A stretch of 64,000 nt of DNA from Novipirellula aureliae (GCF_007860185.1 NZ_SJPY01000001.1:1077132-1141131), one strand, 5' to 3'. Positions 1 through 9,821 are shown, counted from the first letter of the stretch. Numbers and translations are program-made. Notes: generated from the sequence alone by a model not told the origin.

Positions 1-39
1 GCGGTTCATTTCTTCGGCATCTATCTTTATCTAATCTGA

Positions 40-1413
40 ATGATTGGCGGCAAATTGATGAACAAAAGCAAGGCGGACCGATCCGTCAAACGCAATCTCG
101 TTCGCTGGCTCATCGCAATGCTTTGCTTTTTGCTGCTGCTGCCTGATGCGGTCGAAACCCGCTCCGCTTGCGCCGACATTTTGACCGACATGCCTGCCGA
201 CGGCGGCTTGGCGGTCGATCAGGCATTCTTGAAGGAAGCTCAAATCTATGTCCGCGAAAACGAGATCGAAAAAGCTCGTGAATCGCTCAAACGGTACGCC
301 GAAAAGAAACCTGATTCGCCGCATCCTGAAATCATCTTAAGCCAATTGCTTGCGGGGGCCGGTCGCGGTGCGGAAGCGGGTGAGGTGATCGAGTCGTTAG
401 CAGCTGAAAATCCAGACCGGATGGATGTCCGGCTATTCTTTGCTCGAAATGCCATCGCTCAATCGCGGTGGTACGACGGTTGGACCCATTTGCAAATGGC
501 GGCGGCAGCCAAGAAATCAGAGCGATGGAGCGAGGAGTACAAGTCGCAATTAGACGACGACCGAATGCGGTTGCTGGCGGCCTATCACGAGGATCGCGGC
601 CAATTGGAAAAAGCGGATGCAATCTACGAATCGCTTGCTCGAAAACCTGACGTTTCCGCTGATGCGCTAACGGCATTCGGTCGCGTTCGTTTCCGCTTGG
701 ACGACAAGGTAATGGCAAGAAAAGCGTTCGATAGAGCATTCGAGCTCGACCCGACTCGCGAGGTCCCCGCCTTGTCGATGGCCCTGCTCTACGATCTAGA
801 AAAAAAGTCAAATGAAGCCGAAAGACAGTTTCGCTCCGCAATCAATCATCCCAATCAAAAAGGAGCCGAAAGAGCAAAAATCGGTTTCGCACGGTGGTTG
901 CTCTGGAACAACCGACCCGCTGATATTCTCGACGTGCTCGCCGGTCCGTTTGAGAGCGCCGAAGCCAACGGGGAGCGGCTCGTGCTACAAGCGATGGCGA
1001 AAAGAATGAATGGCGATTTTTCGGGAGCGATTGAAATCCTCTCGCCTATTCACCAGCAAAACCCGACACAACTCACGGTGGGCAACGAAATGGCGCTTGC
1101 GATGATTGAGTCGAAAGACGAACGGCTGCGAAGTCGAGCTCTTCAAATCGCCCAGCTCATGGTCCGAAACAACCCGAACCGTACCGATTGCTGGGCAACC
1201 CTTGGCTGGGTCCAATTTCGACTCGGCGACATCACGTCAGCCAAGGATAGCTTTTCACGAGCGGTTTCCGGCGGCGGGATCTCTCGTGATACCGCCTGGC
1301 ATTTGTCCCAGCTTCAAAGCCAGCTTGGAAACCAAGAACAAGCTGAACAACTACTCGAAAGTGCCAAGGTATCCAAGGGCCCCTTCTTTTCGGAGGCCCT
1401 CATCAAGGACTAG
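40..1413 (+). CDS. TPR-repeat secreted or membrane-anchored protein
   Basis: A 457-residue protein. The N-terminus has a basic stretch followed by a hydrophobic segment (residues about 20-36, LVRWLIAMLCFLLLLP), which looks like a signal peptide or membrane anchor. The remainder is helical with tetratricopeptide-type repeats: near 75-110 (EIEKARESLKRYAEKKPDSP), around 195-250, and 385-440 ending in the NPNRTDCWATLGWVQFRLGD motif. TPR proteins are protein-binding scaffolds; no partner can be named here. An alternative start at 58 gives 451 residues and keeps the hydrophobic segment. Neither start has a strong ribosome binding site. It lies alone on its strand segment, followed by 226 bp without a gene. 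Confidence 0.8.
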   Translation: MIGGKLMNKSKADRSVKRNLVRWLIAMLCFLLLLPDAVETRSACADILTDMPADGGLAVDQAFLKEAQIYVRENEIEKARESLKRYAEKKPDSPHPEIILSQLLAGAGRGAEAGEVIESLAAENPDRMDVRLFFARNAIAQSRWYDGWTHLQMAAAAKKSERWSEEYKSQLDDDRMRLLAAYHEDRGQLEKADAIYESLARKPDVSADALTAFGRVRFRLDDKVMARKAFDRAFELDPTREVPALSMALLYDLEKKSNEAERQFRSAINHPNQKGAERAKIGFARWLLWNNRPADILDVLAGPFESAEANGERLVLQAMAKRMNGDFSGAIEILSPIHQQNPTQLTVGNEMALAMIESKDERLRSRALQIAQLMVRNNPNRTDCWATLGWVQFRLGDITSAKDSFSRAVSGGGISRDTAWHLSQLQSQLGNQEQAEQLLESAKVSKGPFFSEALIKD

Positions 1414-1639
1414 CTTGCGGTTTCATTATGAAAGACATGTGACATCATAATGACGTCACCCTGGGTTTCCTTCTGGTTGCGTGATAGTGTCGGAAATACC
1501 GTGAAACACGTCGTAAAACAGAGGCGGCTTGCTGTCATTGCCGTATTGGCACACCCGATGCAATTACTGACGAGGTAGAGATGGCTCATTCTCAGAGCCC
1601 TCCAATCAACCTCCTCCTGCAGTAAAAAGAAGAGCAGCC
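1414..1639. other. Intergenic gap, no gene seen
   Basis: There is no convincing reading frame. It contains a short inverted repeat, TCATTATG and CATAATGA, about 20 bp behind the stop of the TPR gene. There is no T-run, so terminator function is uncertain. Confidence 0.4.
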
Positions 1640-2443
1640 ATGAAACGACGATTCACAAAGAGCCTTGCATTCGGATTCGCCACCATATTTGCTGGCGTGA
1701 TGTTCACGAGCACCGCGAGTGCAAGTTCTCGCGGCCCGCTCTACGAAGCATCAGACAATTATCGCGATGCGGTATGCGACTTTGAGGGGCACGTGCTTCG
1801 CCTGCGGTATATCGAGCGAGAAGACCGGCGATTGGTCGATCAATTAGAGGATGCAACGAGTCGATTGCGGTCGGATGCAAGGCGTGCGAGTGATTTGGAC
1901 CTGCGAGCTCTTGAGCGTTTGAACGGCACCTGGGCAGAAATCGAAAGTCTGCACCACACGGTCGAGATCGCATTGTTCGACCAGCCCAGCTATCCGTGCA
2001 ACCCAACGCTCGAAGCATGTTGGGCTCGCGTCGACATGGCCCACCGTCAATTCGGCTTGGTTCTCGGAAGGGCCAACGCGATTGCGGCGGAGCAGCAGGC
2101 ATCGATGCACAATCACGCCATTTCACGTTTATCGATTTCGCCGCCAGTCGCCGCTCCGATTCATTATGAAAGTTATCGTCAAAGAGTGGCTCCGATTCCC
2201 AGCTATCGTAGCCCATCGTCTCCAACGCCCACTGATCGTTTTCGTAGCACACCAATTCGTAGCACACCGAGCTCTGGGTTCGACCATTCACGCAACCAAG
2301 TGTCTCCCTATGGTGAAGCAAGTTTGGGCCAAGAACGCTACATTGGGCGGCAAACCTATCGCCAACCGGGTCTCCAGCGAATCGAATCGCGAGACGTGGG
2401 CGCGGCATTGGTTGGAGCGTTATTATCGCGAGTGTTGCAGTAG
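1640..2443 (+). CDS. Secreted protein of unknown function
   Basis: A 267-residue protein that I do not recognise. It starts with a good signal peptide (KRRF, then a hydrophobic core, then a STASAS cleavage-like site near residue 29). The middle (about 40-150) is charged and probably helical, with two cysteines (YPCNPTLEACW near 115). The C-terminal third (about 175-240) is rich in Ser, Pro, Arg and Tyr and looks disordered. The antisense strand is also open for long stretches, but the signal peptide favours this frame. It lies 250 bp upstream of rplA in the same direction, with no sign of co-transcription. Confidence 0.7.
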   Translation: MKRRFTKSLAFGFATIFAGVMFTSTASASSRGPLYEASDNYRDAVCDFEGHVLRLRYIEREDRRLVDQLEDATSRLRSDARRASDLDLRALERLNGTWAEIESLHHTVEIALFDQPSYPCNPTLEACWARVDMAHRQFGLVLGRANAIAAEQQASMHNHAISRLSISPPVAAPIHYESYRQRVAPIPSYRSPSSPTPTDRFRSTPIRSTPSSGFDHSRNQVSPYGEASLGQERYIGRQTYRQPGLQRIESRDVGAALVGALLSRVLQ

Positions 2444-2694
2444 TCCGAAAGAAATCTTGGAAAAAGTGGGGTGAAAAGGCGTGTTTGCCGTTGACGATTC
2501 GGGATCAATTCGCGACATTTCCGCTTCGCAATCGAATTGATTGCGACCAACAAGTGGGAGAGCTTGCCGCTGAACATCAGCAAAACGCCTATACTTCTTC
2601 ATTCGACGGTTGAATGGAAGAGAATTGGGTGTGATGTTTCGGGCCAGGTGAGTCTCGCCAAACCACCCGACAACACATTAAGTCGTGACAAAAA

Positions 2695-3372
2695 ATGGGA
2701 AAAAAATCTAAGCGCTATCGCGCCGCACTTGAGAAGCAACCATCGAAAGCATTGCCTTTGGGCGAAGCGGTCGAAGTCCTCAAGAAATACGATTCAACAA
2801 AATTTGACCAAACCGTCGAAGTTCACATGCGTTTGGGTGTCGATCCAAACCAGGCGGACCAGATCATTCGCGGTAGTTTGGTATTGCCAAACGGTATCGG
2901 CAAGACTCAGCGAGTCGTTGTTTTCGCTAAGGGCGATGCAGCCAAGGTTGCTGAGGAAGCGGGTGCGGACGAAGTTGGCCAAGAGGATCTGGCAAAAAAG
3001 ATCAAAGATGGTTGGACCGATTTCGATGTCTGTATTGCTGCCCCCGACATGATGGGCTTGGTCGGACCGCTCGGTCGCGTCCTCGGACCTCGCGGGTTGA
3101 TGCCTAGTCCTCGAGCCGGCACCGTCACGCCAGACGTTGGCAAAGTTGTCGGCGAGTACAAAGCGGGGAAGGTCGAATTCCGAAACGACAAGGGTGGTAA
3201 TGTCCACGCCATGGTCGGTAAGATGAGCTTCGATTCAACCAAGCTAACCGAGAACATCTCTGCATTCCTTGAGTTTGTCAACGGAATGAAACCACAATCG
3301 GTCAAGGGTACCTATGTTAAAGGCGTTGCGATTTGTGCAACGATGAGCCCCAGTGTGAGGATCGCGTTCTAA
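2695..3372 (+). CDS. rplA: 50S ribosomal protein L1
   Basis: A 225-residue protein matching L1 in length and motifs. It has MGKKSKRYR at the N-terminus, the [20 protein letters not shown] core with the [19 protein letters not shown] segment after it (about 118-170), and a TYVKG...ATMSPSVRI tail. L1 binds 23S rRNA at the L1 stalk and in many bacteria represses its own operon by binding the mRNA. It is followed by rplJ after a 98-bp gap. The usual upstream neighbour rplK is not here; a secreted-protein gene precedes it. The 250-bp upstream gap would have to hold the promoter and any leader. Confidence 0.96.
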   Translation: MGKKSKRYRAALEKQPSKALPLGEAVEVLKKYDSTKFDQTVEVHMRLGVDPNQADQIIRGSLVLPNGIGKTQRVVVFAKGDAAKVAEEAGADEVGQEDLAKKIKDGWTDFDVCIAAPDMMGLVGPLGRVLGPRGLMPSPRAGTVTPDVGKVVGEYKAGKVEFRNDKGGNVHAMVGKMSFDSTKLTENISAFLEFVNGMKPQSVKGTYVKGVAICATMSPSVRIAF

Positions 3373-3470
3373 GTCGGCTTGCGGATGACGCAAGTTGTTT
3401 GTTTTCACCGCATGTCTACAAGTTAGAATGCTCACAATCGCAATCGACCGCACCAAAGTGAACCAAAACG

Positions 3471-3995
3471 ATGAGTAAATTTGTAAAAGAGTTGGTAACT
3501 CGCGATATCAAACGTCAACTCGACGGTGTCGAAGACGCTGTGGTTGTCAGTTATGTCGGGATGGATGCCAACACCACCAACGAACTTCGTGGCGAGCTTG
3601 ATGCGAAGAACATTCGCATGATGATTGTCAAAAATTCGCTCGCACGTCGAGCAACTGAAGGATCTTCACTGCATCCGGCTTTCGAAGGGTCATCGGGTCA
3701 AACGGCTGTTTGCTGGGGAGCAAGTGACTTTGTTTCCCTCGTCAAAGAGTTGGTTCGACTTGACAAGGACAGTGAGAAGTATGAAAAATTCATCGCCGCT
3801 GGCGGTGTCATGGATGGCGAACGGCTAGACGCTGACAAGTTGAAGGAAGTCAGCAAGTGGCCAAGCCGTGAAGAGCAAATCTCGATGCTTGTGGGTCAAA
3901 TCCTGGCACCGGGAGCCAACTTGTCGGCTGCACTACTTGGGCCTGGTAAGAAGCTTAACAGTCAAATTAAGAAAATTTCAGAAGGCGACGAGTAG
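3471..3995 (+). CDS. rplJ: 50S ribosomal protein L10
   Basis: A 174-residue L10 protein: N-terminal helix with VTRDIKRQLDG, then VVVSYVGMDANTTNELRGELDAKN and MMIVKNSLARRA (residues about 22-63), which form the rRNA-binding domain. The C-terminal helix that binds L7/L12 dimers covers about 135-174. The 98-bp gap between rplA and rplJ is the usual place for the L10 autoregulatory mRNA leader. I could not fold it by hand, so that is expectation only. rplL follows after 57 bp. Confidence 0.95.
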   Translation: MSKFVKELVTRDIKRQLDGVEDAVVVSYVGMDANTTNELRGELDAKNIRMMIVKNSLARRATEGSSLHPAFEGSSGQTAVCWGASDFVSLVKELVRLDKDSEKYEKFIAAGGVMDGERLDADKLKEVSKWPSREEQISMLVGQILAPGANLSAALLGPGKKLNSQIKKISEGDE

Positions 3996-4052
3996 TTGCT
4001 CTTTTGTTAGTCGTTCCGTAACAAATCACCAACTGTTTTTGAGGTATTAGAA

Positions 4053-4466
4053 ATGTCCGAAGAAGGCACTGCAGTCGCAGAATTTAGCGCCGAAGCGAAA
4101 GAAATGGGCGATAAGATCGCCGAAATGACCCTAAAGCAAGCCAAAGAGCTTAGCGATTACTTGAAGGACGTGCACGGCATCGAGCCTGCCGCAGGCGGGG
4201 GCGTGATGGTCGCTGCTGCTGGTGGTGATGGTGGCGCAGCAGCAGTCGAAGAGCAAACCGAATTCGATGTCGTTTTGACTGGCTTCGGCGACAAGAAGCT
4301 GAACGTCGTCAAGGTCGTCAAGAATTTGACCGGTGCTTCACTGATGGAAGCCAAGAAGATGGTCGAAAGCTGCCCAGCTACCTTGAAGGAAGGCGTTTCC
4401 AAAGAAGATGCCGAAAAGGTCAAGGCCGAAGTCGAAGAAGCCGGCGGTTCGGTAGAACTCAAGTAG
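4053..4466 (+). CDS. rplL: 50S ribosomal protein L7/L12
   Basis: A 137-residue acidic protein with the two-domain L7/L12 layout. The N-terminal dimerisation helix is about 10-50 ([20 protein letters not shown]), an Ala/Gly-rich hinge is about 50-68 ([19 protein letters not shown]), and the C-terminal factor-binding domain follows ([20 protein letters not shown] and [10 protein letters not shown]). A GAGG ribosome binding site lies ahead of the ATG. A strong intrinsic terminator follows 38 bp after the stop codon, so the rplA-rplJ-rplL transcript probably ends here and not in rpoB. Confidence 0.96.
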   Translation: MSEEGTAVAEFSAEAKEMGDKIAEMTLKQAKELSDYLKDVHGIEPAAGGGVMVAAAGGDGGAAAVEEQTEFDVVLTGFGDKKLNVVKVVKNLTGASLMEAKKMVESCPATLKEGVSKEDAEKVKAEVEEAGGSVELK

Positions 4467-4504
4467 TTCCGCTTTCAAGCTTATTGATATATCAATCGAA
4501 AAAA

Positions 4505-4533
4505 CCTTGCTACCGTTGTAGCAAGGTTTTTTT
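4505..4533 (+). terminator. Intrinsic terminator after rplL
   Basis: A perfect 9-bp stem, CCTTGCTAC (4505-4513) and GTAGCAAGG (4518-4526), with a 4-base loop, followed by seven T (4527-4533) and preceded by six A. A textbook Rho-independent terminator, also usable in the reverse direction. Confidence 0.95.
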
Positions 4534-4630
4534 GTGGGCGCAGGATAGGTTTGTAGCGACGAAACGTCGAGTCGCCTCACGCCCGGCGGCATGCGGCTTT
4601 TTAACTCCTGCTAAGTCAATAACTTAACAA

Positions 4631-4815
4631 CCTCTCCCAAACGCAGAGGTCGTGCCGCTTTTCAGTGCAACATGGCTAACAACATACAACCTCCCTCGCG
4701 AACGCCTGAAGGGCGTCCCTTGACCTCCCCCGGCTGTGCCGGGAGAGGTATAACTAGCATAAACACTTGTGAAACAAACACTTCATTGCCGCACGACCTC
4801 TTCGCCGGGAGAGGT
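4631..4815. repeat. Multi-hairpin dispersed repeat, family 1, copy a (shortened)
   Basis: This region is homologous to 20641-20859 and 28201-28412. It shares the lead-in 'catggctaacaacatacaac' with the second copy, the hairpin ACGCC (4702-4706)/GGCGT (4712-4716), and the CCCCCGG...CCGGGAGAGG hairpin ending near 4748. The middle hairpins of the longer copies are missing. A further small hairpin lies at 4797-4815 (CCTCT...AGAGG). No coding frame is credible here; it fills most of the rplL-rimO gap. Confidence 0.85.
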
Positions 4816-4949
4816 AAACCAATGAAAATGCTCCTTTAACACTAGCTGCAATTCGCTTTGTCCGCTTAAATCTGAGTACAAGTCACTCGTTTATTTCGCA
4901 TTTTTTCCTGTTTCACGAATCCTCTTTTCTCACAGCATCACCCAACCTT

Positions 4950-6365
4950 ATGCAGCTTCCCATTATCTCGGACACTCCGACCCGTTCGCCTTCGCATTCG
5001 ATTGGTAATGATCCGAACGCTCGAGGCCGGTACGCCGTCATTAGCCTTGGATGCCCAAAAAACCTGGTCGATACCGAGCAAATGCTTGGACGACTTGACG
5101 AGGATGGCTACAACATGGTCGGTTCAGTCGACGATGCTGACTTTGTCGTCATCAATACTTGCGGGTTCATTGATTCGGCTCGCGAGGAATCGCTTGGGGC
5201 GATCGACGAGATGTTGGACCTTAAGCGTCAGGGCAAGATTCGCAACGTGATTGTCACTGGATGTTTGGCCGAGCGCCAGCAGGGCAAGCTACTTGAAGCC
5301 CGTCCCGAAATCGACGCAATGATCGGCGTGTTTGGACGCAACGAGATCGTCTCGGTCATCGATCGATTGCAATCGGGTATCGAAGAACAGCAGAAAGTGT
5401 TCCGCCCCGCCCCGATCAAGCCGCTCAGTGATGCCGTCCGCAGTGCCGTTACGCCTCGACACTTTGCTTACTTAAAAATCAGTGAGGGCTGCGATCGGTT
5501 GTGCACCTTTTGTGCGATCCCCAAGATGCGAGGCAAGCACTACAGCAAACCGATCGAGCAGGTCATCGACGAAGCAAAGCGGCTAGGCGACAGTGGTGTG
5601 AAAGAGATTGTCGTCGTTGCTCAAGACACGACCTATTATGGAAAAGATCTCTATGGCGAACCTCGCTTGACGCAGTTGCTTACCGAACTCGATAAGATCG
5701 ATTCGGTGGGTTGGATTCGTTTGATGTACTTTTATCCGATGTATATCGACGATGCCTTGGTCGACACCTTGGCAGGCGCCGAGCGGATATTGCCCTATAT
5801 CGACATGCCACTGCAGCACGCCAGCGATAAGATGCTCAAGCGGATGGCCCGCAAGACGACTCGTTCGTTACAGGAGGATATCCTTGGTCAATTCCGATCG
5901 CGGATCAAGAACGCTGTCATGCGAACGACCATGATTGCCGGTTTCCCTGGAGAAACGGAAGAGGATTTTGCCGAACTGATGGACTTTGCTGAGCAACAGC
6001 GGTTTGAACACTTGGGCGTCTTTACTTATTCGATTGAAGAGGACACCCCGGCGGCGAAGTTACCCGATCGCGTCCCCAAGGAGGTTGCCGATCGCCGGCA
6101 AGGTGAATTAATGGCCTTGCAACAAGGGATTGCCTTTGAGTGGAACCAAAGCCGTGTGGGGACAATAGAAGATGTGATCATCGATTCGCCGTTGCCGGAT
6201 GAGCCAGGTGTATGGATCGGACGCACCCGAGCCGAGGCTCCCGATATCGATGGTATTGTCTACGTGACCGCATCGGATGAAGAGCAATCGATCAAAGTTG
6301 GCGATATGTTGAAGTCGGAAATCGTTGCTGCCGAAGGGTATGACTTGGTTGCCGTGGCGCTATAG
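4950..6365 (+). CDS. rimO: Ribosomal protein S12 methylthiotransferase
   Basis: A 471-residue radical-SAM enzyme of the MiaB/RimO family. The N-terminal UPF0004 domain has its three [4Fe-4S] cysteines in [17 protein letters not shown] and TGCLAER. The radical-SAM cysteines are in [21 protein letters not shown] (near residue 180). A C-terminal TRAM-like domain spans about 400-471. [12 protein letters not shown] is typical of RimO rather than MiaB. RimO adds a methylthio group to an aspartate of ribosomal protein S12. The first 25 residues are variable, so the start could lie a little downstream. It is separated from rplL by a terminator and a repeat element. Confidence 0.93.
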   Translation: MQLPIISDTPTRSPSHSIGNDPNARGRYAVISLGCPKNLVDTEQMLGRLDEDGYNMVGSVDDADFVVINTCGFIDSAREESLGAIDEMLDLKRQGKIRNVIVTGCLAERQQGKLLEARPEIDAMIGVFGRNEIVSVIDRLQSGIEEQQKVFRPAPIKPLSDAVRSAVTPRHFAYLKISEGCDRLCTFCAIPKMRGKHYSKPIEQVIDEAKRLGDSGVKEIVVVAQDTTYYGKDLYGEPRLTQLLTELDKIDSVGWIRLMYFYPMYIDDALVDTLAGAERILPYIDMPLQHASDKMLKRMARKTTRSLQEDILGQFRSRIKNAVMRTTMIAGFPGETEEDFAELMDFAEQQRFEHLGVFTYSIEEDTPAAKLPDRVPKEVADRRQGELMALQQGIAFEWNQSRVGTIEDVIIDSPLPDEPGVWIGRTRAEAPDIDGIVYVTASDEEQSIKVGDMLKSEIVAAEGYDLVAVAL

Positions 6366-6596
6366 TTCCGTTCCCAGGGTTGGCGGCGTGGTCTGACGGC
6401 TGACGCCACGCCCATGGCGAAGACACCTTGCGGAAAAAAAAGCATGATTTCGACGAAGCTCCCTATCCTTTCTTGACCAGAGAGCGGTTGTGGTCGATGT
6501 AGGAAGTCCCGATCGCTATACAGCGGTGGCGTCACGACAGGTCGTGTGGAAGATGCGTTATGAGCCGCACAGGGCAATCTTGATGGCGACGGCGGG

Positions 6597-6800
6597 CTAG
6601 CGTTGTTCGCGATAAGTCTTCCAGCTCATATAGACCATGATCCCACCTACGATTGCGAAGGTAATGTCCATCAGTAGACTGGCAGCGCCAAGTGGAGCGA
6701 AGTCCTGCATCCCCAAAATGCCCATCGCGGCATCGGCTAAAAACAGGACTAGGACCAAAATCGACGCAACAAGGCTGGTCAAACAGAGAGCCTTGGGCAT
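6597..6800 (-). CDS. Small membrane protein, two transmembrane segments
   Basis: A 67-residue protein with hydrophobic segments at about 4-28 and 37-60, a short linker (GMQDFAPLGA) and a basic C-terminus (WKTYREQR). A GAGG motif stands 7 bases before its ATG. I do not recognise a family. It converges on rimO with 231 bp between and diverges from the class V aminotransferase gene. Confidence 0.65.
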   Translation of the reverse strand: MPKALCLTSLVASILVLVLFLADAAMGILGMQDFAPLGAASLLMDITFAIVGGIMVYMSWKTYREQR

Positions 6801-7004
6801 CGAAAACCTCGCGTTTTAGAATAAGAAGTGAAAGTCAACGGTGTAAATCTAACGTGAAGAACTTGAGAGTATAGTTGCTAGGCGTCTCGTTCCCCAGACC
6901 CAGCCGTGATAGCTTTTGACAACTTTTCGTAACAAATTCCGGTTGTAGGGGTCGGGACGAAGCAATAGTCTATTCGGATTGAGTCGCAAGAGCAAAACGA
7001 GCTT

Positions 7005-8210
7005 ATGGAAAATATCAAAAATTGGCAAAATGGTGTTGAAAACGATCCTTGGCAGTGGTGGCGAGGACTGATGCCGATCACCGAATCGTTCGCCTATTTC
7101 GACCATGGTGCGGTCGGAGCGTTGAGTTTTCCAGCGGTTTTGGCAATCGAAAACTACGCTCGGCAAGCGTCGACGCTTGGCGATACCGTGTGGCCCGAGT
7201 GGGCTGCAGCAAATGAGGGGCTGCGAAAAAATACCGCATCTTTAATGAATTGTCACGAAGATGCGGTCTGTTTGATCCCCAATACGTCGACCGGTATCAA
7301 CTATGTCGCCGAGGGTTGGGATTGGAAACCGGGAGACAACGTGGTCATCCCCGAAGGCGAATTCCCCAGCAACCTGTTCCCCTGGAAAAACCAAGAAGCA
7401 AAAGGGGTTGAACTTCGCATCGTTCCGCGGCGAAAATTGCCCAGTGGCGAAGCGGGGGAAGTGCGGATTGCCGACTTGGTCGAGGCGATGGATGAATCAA
7501 CAAAGATGGTGGCCGCGAGCTGGGTGGGTTATGCGACCGGTTACCGATTGGATATCGACGAGTTGGTTCGTGCAGCCCACAATCGCGGTGTATTGGTGTT
7601 CCTCGATGCAATTCAAGGATTAGGAGTCTACCCGCTCGATTTAGCAAAAACGCCCGTCGATTTCCTCGCGGCTGATGGCCATAAGTGGCTGCTCGGCCCC
7701 GAGGGCGCAGGCGTCGCGATGATTCGCACGGAGCATTTGCCGAAGCTTCGCCTTCGCAATATTGGATGGGGAAGCGTTCGGAATTCGTGCGATTTTTCCG
7801 CCCCTACGATGGACTTGAAAGACGAAGCCGCACGCTACGAATCCGGGTCTGCCAACATGGTCGGGCTCGCCGCGCTTTCGGCAAGCATGCAGATCTTCTT
7901 GCTAGTCCAAAAGCATCACGGACGTGACGCAATCGAAAAGCGTGTCGTTTCGCTTACCGATGAGTTAGACCAAATGCTAAAGGCGTTGGGAGTGACCACA
8001 TCGATTGCCGATCAACGATCCAACCGAAGCGGTATATTGAATTTCAGCTTGGCGGGGGTCGAGCCGACCACGATTCGCAGTCGCGGTCTCGAGCGAAACG
8101 TGGTCCTGAGTTGCCGAGGCACGGGAGTGAGGGCAAGCGTCCATGCGTACAATAACCGAGACGATATGAACCGTCTCGTCGATCTGGTCAAGGCATGCCT
8201 GCCTAGGTAG
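7005..8210 (+). CDS. Class V aminotransferase family protein (PLP enzyme)
   Basis: A 401-residue fold-type I PLP enzyme of the cysteine desulfurase / isopenicillin-N epimerase group. Visible motifs are the N-terminal FDHGAVGALS, the LIPNTSTGINYVAEG segment, VFLDAIQGLGVYPLDL with the PLP-contacting Asp, and AADGHKWLLGPEGAGV near residue 225 with the Schiff-base lysine. The small C-terminal domain ends at HAYNNRDDMNRLV, as in many family members. Substrate is not readable from sequence. The ATG at 7005 is used; an in-frame ATG at 7071 with GAGGA before it is an alternative but would remove conserved N-terminal sequence. It appears monocistronic. Confidence 0.85.
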   Translation: MENIKNWQNGVENDPWQWWRGLMPITESFAYFDHGAVGALSFPAVLAIENYARQASTLGDTVWPEWAAANEGLRKNTASLMNCHEDAVCLIPNTSTGINYVAEGWDWKPGDNVVIPEGEFPSNLFPWKNQEAKGVELRIVPRRKLPSGEAGEVRIADLVEAMDESTKMVAASWVGYATGYRLDIDELVRAAHNRGVLVFLDAIQGLGVYPLDLAKTPVDFLAADGHKWLLGPEGAGVAMIRTEHLPKLRLRNIGWGSVRNSCDFSAPTMDLKDEAARYESGSANMVGLAALSASMQIFLLVQKHHGRDAIEKRVVSLTDELDQMLKALGVTTSIADQRSNRSGILNFSLAGVEPTTIRSRGLERNVVLSCRGTGVRASVHAYNNRDDMNRLVDLVKACLPR

Positions 8211-8312
8211 CGGAAAAGTGTGATAGGTTCATTGCAGAAGATTGGGGGGAGGCTGAATCGATTTCCCCAACGAGAAATTGTCATCTGCCGCTTGCCGAAG
8301 AATCTTGGCTAA

Positions 8313-8430
8313 CGGCCTGCTGATTTAATCGGTTTGACTCGACTTATCGTTTAACGCCAAGCCGTAGGCGACCGCTTATGGAAAAGCTGACGCCTTCGGC
8401 TAAGCGTTAAACGATTAAATCAGCAGGCCG
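8313..8430. mobile_element. 118-bp MITE-like element, copy 1
   Basis: The ends are a perfect 19-bp inverted repeat, CGGCCTGCTGATTTAATCG and its complement, and the inner part continues the palindrome with a 16-base bulge. It is flanked by a direct repeat CTAA (8309-8312 and 8431-8434). The same 118 bp occurs at 60225-60342 with two differences and a different 4-bp flank. There is no coding capacity, so it must have been moved by an enzyme encoded elsewhere. Confidence 0.88.
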
Positions 8431-8521
8431 CTAACGGCCAAACGGCCAACAGGAGACTATTTGTTATGCGGGCGTTCTCATAGTAGAATCAACGCTCCTC
8501 CGTTCTTTCGCTCTCCCTGCC

Positions 8522-9400
8522 ATGCAATCAAAACCAATGAACACCCTTCTTCGCTTCGCTATATTGCCCGTCGGCCTCATCGTGTTTGGGTTGACGGCGT
8601 TTGCTCAATCGCCTGACCGAAGCCAATCTGTTGCCGCATCGCAGCCGACTGGAGAGTGGATATCGTTATTCAATGGCAAAGACCTCAGCGGTTGGATTCC
8701 GAAAATTCGCTTTTTCAAACTTGGCGAGAATCATGCGAATACTTTCCGCGTCGAAGATGGGCTGCTAAAAGTTCGCTATGACGGCTACGAAGCGTTCGAC
8801 CAAAAGTTCGGGCATCTCTTTTATGAAAAACCCTTTTCGAACTATCGGTTTCGAGTCGAATATCGGTTTGTCGGAGACCAATGCAAAGATGGCCCAGGCT
8901 GGGCGACTCGCAACAGCGGGGTAATGATTCATGGCGAAGCACCTGAAAAGATGGAGATCGATCAACGTTTTCCTGTTTCGATCGAAGTCCAGCTGCTTGG
9001 CGGCAACGGAACCGATGATCGAACGACCGCGAACCTTTGCACTCCTGGAACCAACGTTGTCAAAGATGGGAAGCTTTATAAACCCCATATATTTAATTCG
9101 ACTTCAAAAACCTACCATGGCGAGCAATGGGTGACGGTTGAAATCGAAGTTCATGGAAACCGTTTGATTAAACACCTCATCGATGGTGAGACCGTTCTCG
9201 AGTACACTCAGCCTCAACTCGATCCCAGCGATCCGATGTTCGAACACTTGAAAAACGATCCGCAAACTCCGAAAGACTTGATGCTTCATGGTGGCTCCAT
9301 CTCGCTGCAATCCGAAAGCCATCCCATTGACTTTCGCAAAGTCGAAATCATGATTCTCGACGAAGTTGATTCGGCTGCTGACAGTACGGTCGCTGAATGA
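8522..9400 (+). CDS. Secreted DUF1080 (3-keto-disaccharide hydrolase-like) protein
   Basis: A 292-residue secreted protein. The signal peptide (about 1-29) ends near TAFAQS. The DUF1080 concanavalin-like fold begins with EWISLFNGKDLSGWIPK and continues with FRVEDGLLKVRYDGYEAF, NYRFRVEYRFVGDQCKDGPG, SGVMIHGEAPE and FPVSIEVQLLGG; HGGSISLQSESHPIDFRKVEI ends the domain. Planctomycetes carry many DUF1080 proteins, which are linked to polysaccharide or glycoside breakdown; the exact substrate here is unknown. A second ATG at 8540 is possible. It overlaps the following lipoprotein gene by ATGA, so the pair is probably translationally coupled. Confidence 0.9.
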   Translation: MQSKPMNTLLRFAILPVGLIVFGLTAFAQSPDRSQSVAASQPTGEWISLFNGKDLSGWIPKIRFFKLGENHANTFRVEDGLLKVRYDGYEAFDQKFGHLFYEKPFSNYRFRVEYRFVGDQCKDGPGWATRNSGVMIHGEAPEKMEIDQRFPVSIEVQLLGGNGTDDRTTANLCTPGTNVVKDGKLYKPHIFNSTSKTYHGEQWVTVEIEVHGNRLIKHLIDGETVLEYTQPQLDPSDPMFEHLKNDPQTPKDLMLHGGSISLQSESHPIDFRKVEIMILDEVDSAADSTVAE

Positions 9401-9819
9401 GCTTATTCAAATCGTTTGTCCTGATTTGGCTTGCCATTCTGAGCAGCTTCTGTCTCGGATGCTCAGGTGCAAGCTCTGACAAAACACTTGTTCCTGTTTC
9501 GGGGGTTGTCCATGTCGACGATGAACCGGCAAGCGGGGTCACGGTAACGGTGCATCCCCTGTCCGGCAGCGGTGCGGTGTCATCGGCAACGACACTCGAT
9601 GACGGCAGCTTTCAAATCTCCACTTACGAACTGAATGACGGGGTACCACCGGGCGTCTACAAGGCGACGTTTGCATGGGGGCAATTTGACCTCATGTCCC
9701 GAACGCAAGTGGGGGATCGACTGGACGGTCGCTACGCTTCTGCAGACGATTCCACCATTGAGTGGACGATCGATGGAGGGTCCCCTGTCGATGTCGGTAT
9801 CATCAAATTAAGGAAATAG
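9397..9819 (+). CDS. Small lipoprotein with transthyretin/carboxypeptidase-regulatory-like fold
   Basis: A 140-residue protein. It has a lipoprotein signal peptide with the lipobox near LSSFCLGCSG (lipidated Cys near 23), followed by one beta-sandwich domain starting VPVSGVVHVDDEPASGVTVTVHP and ending DVGIIKLRK. This layout (lipobox, V.GVV..D, GVYKATFAWG) is common in planctomycete surface lipoproteins of unknown role. The start codon overlaps the stop of the DUF1080 gene (ATGA, 9397-9400). The next gene starts 2 bases after its stop, so all three likely form one transcript. Confidence 0.8.
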   Translation: MSLFKSFVLIWLAILSSFCLGCSGASSDKTLVPVSGVVHVDDEPASGVTVTVHPLSGSGAVSSATTLDDGSFQISTYELNDGVPPGVYKATFAWGQFDLMSRTQVGDRLDGRYASADDSTIEWTIDGGSPVDVGIIKLRK

Positions 9820-9821
9820 AG

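Noticed and set aside
1704-2408. 234-codon antisense frame
   Set aside because: It is antisense to the secreted protein with a clear signal peptide and has a non-protein-like, Cys/Arg/Pro-rich composition.
3373-3470. L10 leader RNA structure
   Set aside because: Expected from biology at this position, but I could not identify the kink-turn and stem by eye, so it is not listed as a feature.
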